Part shown: one piece after another, positions 62,739-64,000 of the stretch | How the letters are laid out: the number at the start of each line of letters is the position of its first letter | Numbering within the stretch: the stretch's first letter is position 1 | DNA from: Alkalicoccobacillus murimartini | GTDB taxonomy: Bacteria; Bacillota; Bacilli; Bacillales; Bacillaceae_D | NCBI RefSeq assembly: GCF_030813245.1 | Contig: NZ_JAUSUA010000002.1 | Location: 62,001-126,000, forward strand | Reading direction: 5' to 3' | Length of the DNA: 64,000 nucleotides | The notes under the pieces: generated by a model | Told to the model about the DNA's origin: nothing | Database searches by the model: none | Seen by the model: the letters and a program-made list of their open reading frames with translations, nothing else | Position numbers and translations under genes: made by a program

Positions 62739-63203
62739 TTAATCTTGAGTTTCTTCCTCAACAGGTGAACCATCCGATTTCTTAGGTCGTTTGTCAAAAG
62801 AAATAATACAACTGAAAACCGCATATTCAATCGCTTCGCCCCCAGATGACTTGGGTTCTGTTACCGTTGCTTGTCCCTCGTAAGTATCACCATTAGATTC
62901 TACTTTCTTAAACATGATCTTACGTCCCTCACCAAGCTCTTGCTTTAATCCAGCAATGAACTTCATAGCAGGATCCTCATCGTCATACATTCCTTCAAAA
63001 GAATAGCTCTCTGAAACAGAAGTAACATCCTTTTCTGGTGTACCATCTCCATCATAATAGCCTGTGTCTTCTACATTCTCCTCAGATTCATCTGTAACTG
63101 AGGAAATCCATTTAGCCAGTTCCATAAAATCAGGTGCTTCTGAACCCTTCACTAGTGGTGCTACAAAATAACTTGTTAATGCATTCTTTTTACGACTCAT
63201 CAA
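62739..63203 (-). CDS. Phage major tail (tube) protein
   Basis: A 154-residue acidic protein (APDFMELAKWISSVTDESEENVEDTGYYDGDGTPEKDVTSVSESYSFEGMYDDEDPAMKFIAGL) matching the tail-tube family of Lactococcus/Streptococcus-type siphoviruses. It is placed between the minor capsid/terminator gene and the assembly chaperones. Overlaps the preceding gene by 4 nt (ATGA). Confidence 0.85.
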   Translation of the reverse strand: MMSRKKNALTSYFVAPLVKGSEAPDFMELAKWISSVTDESEENVEDTGYYDGDGTPEKDVTSVSESYSFEGMYDDEDPAMKFIAGLKQELGEGRKIMFKKVESNGDTYEGQATVTEPKSSGGEAIEYAVFSCIISFDKRPKKSDGSPVEEETQD

Positions 63204-63595
63204 AATCTCTCCTTAATATATAGGTCAGCGCTAAATGCAGCTGAGTAATAATAGTATGTTTCATCTTTTCCGTACTGATCAGGATTTGTTTTTACATTTA
63301 TACCGTTAAACAAATACGTGTTATTAGCACTAGGAACATCCTTGATTTGAGTTAGGTCATTCGTTATTTTTAGAAGAGTATTATACGCTTCTAGTTGATG
63401 TTCATGCTTAGTGATTACTTCGAATACTAACTTCTTGTCGTGTGAGCCATCATAGTAAGATGCCTGAGTATCAGAGGACTTCTTCTTCAAGGTTATGCCG
63501 TTTCCAGATACTAAAGGAGTAGTTACAATCAGTGAATAGTAACTCTGCTTGTTTAACAGATCTAGCACAAGTCTATCTAAAAAATCTATATTCAT
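63200..63595 (-). CDS. Phage minor capsid/tail-terminator protein
   Basis: A 131-residue protein (MNIDFLDRLVLDLLNKQSYYSLIVTTPLVSGNGITLKKK...) with a C-terminal KDETYYYYSAAFSADLYIKERF segment. It occupies the tail-completion/minor capsid slot just before the tail tube gene. Family call from position and general pattern. Confidence 0.7.
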   Translation of the reverse strand: MNIDFLDRLVLDLLNKQSYYSLIVTTPLVSGNGITLKKKSSDTQASYYDGSHDKKLVFEVITKHEHQLEAYNTLLKITNDLTQIKDVPSANNTYLFNGINVKTNPDQYGKDETYYYYSAAFSADLYIKERF

Positions 63596-63730
63596 GCATA
63601 TCTACCCTCTACCTTCTTTAGTGCAATATCCATGTTTTTAAATACGTATTGCAGACAAGATTTATAGTCTTGTATTCATATTGAGTTTAGTTCTCCACAT
63701 AATCAATCACCTCTTTCTGAACGTATTACC

Positions 63731-63826
63731 TTATTTAAATACGAATGCTCTCGCTTCACCAGGAGTAAGCTTCTGCCACGAAAACATGTCAATGACAACT
63801 CTTGATAGGACTTTTTTACCTACCAT
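63731..63826 (-). pseudogene. Short phage reading frame, possibly the end of a broken gene
   Basis: MVGKKVLSRVVIDMFSWQKL then TPGEARAFVFK, preceded by GAAGGA at 9-nt spacing. The same frame is open upstream (GALAFIASEGSAG) as far as a stop codon. This looks like the C-terminus of a longer structural gene cut by mutations. Together with the next entry it suggests decay at the head-tail junction. It could also be a true 31-residue gene. Confidence 0.4.
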
Positions 63827-63879
63827 GCCCGCGCTTCCTTCAGACGCGATGAACGCTAAAGCTCCTGTCAGCCTCCTGG

Positions 63880-63963
63880 TTAGCTACTGACAATCAACAC
63901 TCTTCTGAAGAATCCCGGTACGCCATTGATAGTGGAGTAAGGCGTTTCTCCTTCTATATCCAT
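63880..63963 (-). pseudogene. Reading-frame remnant at the right edge
   Basis: MDIEGETPYSTINGVPGFFR followed by RVLIVSS and TAA. It is preceded in frame by a stop codon and, near the window edge, by an eight-T run where a one-base slip would reopen the frame. It reads like the C-terminus of a phage head or connector protein. The stretch 63596-64000 contains no intact gene longer than about 30 codons. Confidence 0.35.
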
Positions 63964-64000
63964 AGCATAATTCTTTTAGCACAAAAAAAAGGTACCCTGT

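Overview
The window comes from the chromosome of an aerobic, endospore-forming member of the Bacillaceae. Three things support this: spore proteins (YutH, YunB and two CotF-type coat proteins), Gram-positive ribosome binding sites and riboswitches, and a gene order closely matching the Bacillus subtilis blocks thr-yut-lipA-lytH-yun, suf and metNPQ-gcvH-yus. The genus cannot be fixed from the sequence alone; acidic lipoproteins and sodium-coupled transporters would suit a halotolerant or alkaliphilic species.

Layout. 1-8.3 kb is the threonine end (thrC, hom) and the yut block up to lipA and lytH. 8.3-12.0 kb holds an NSS amino-acid transporter with its micro-subunit, and an NhaC-superfamily transporter under what looks like a lysine riboswitch. 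12.1-17.0 kb is the yun block (yunB to yunF) with a dihydrofolate reductase gene inserted. 17-25.8 kb is accessory metabolism: DinB-fold proteins, a zinc lipoprotein behind a Zur box, a TetR-SDR-OYE-OYE detoxification operon, a YitT protein and an epoxide-hydrolase-like enzyme. 33.0-38.2 kb is the SUF iron-sulfur operon. 38.4-49.9 kb carries yurZ, the SAM-riboswitch-controlled methionine ABC importer, an MFS transporter, gcvH, an Spx/ArsC-like protein, coat proteins, a Cu/Zn SOD-like lipoprotein, Mn-pyrophosphatase, a decayed acetyltransferase, a pentapeptide protein and a GNAT protein. 50.1 kb to the right edge is the tail and lysis part of a siphovirus-type prophage, transcribed leftward.

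The most interesting part is a roughly 7.2 kb AT-rich element (25.88-33.07 kb) inserted at the 3' end of sufB. It is flanked by a perfect 26-bp direct repeat that re-creates the sufB C-terminus and stop codon. Next to sufB lies a tyrosine integrase broken by a frameshift, a nonsense codon and an active-site substitution, so the element looks immobilised. Its cargo is a leftward operon that looks like an unusual RiPP (ribosomally made, modified peptide) pathway: MFS exporter, 54-residue Cys-free precursor candidate, attenuator hairpin, HExxH-motif peptide hydroxylase-like protein, SAM methyltransferase, small PqqD/RRE-like protein and a JmjC-type cupin oxygenase. There is no lanthipeptide dehydratase or cyclase, no YcaO and no radical-SAM gene. 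The expected chemistry is therefore oxidation plus methylation of a peptide, a combination I do not recognise as an established class.
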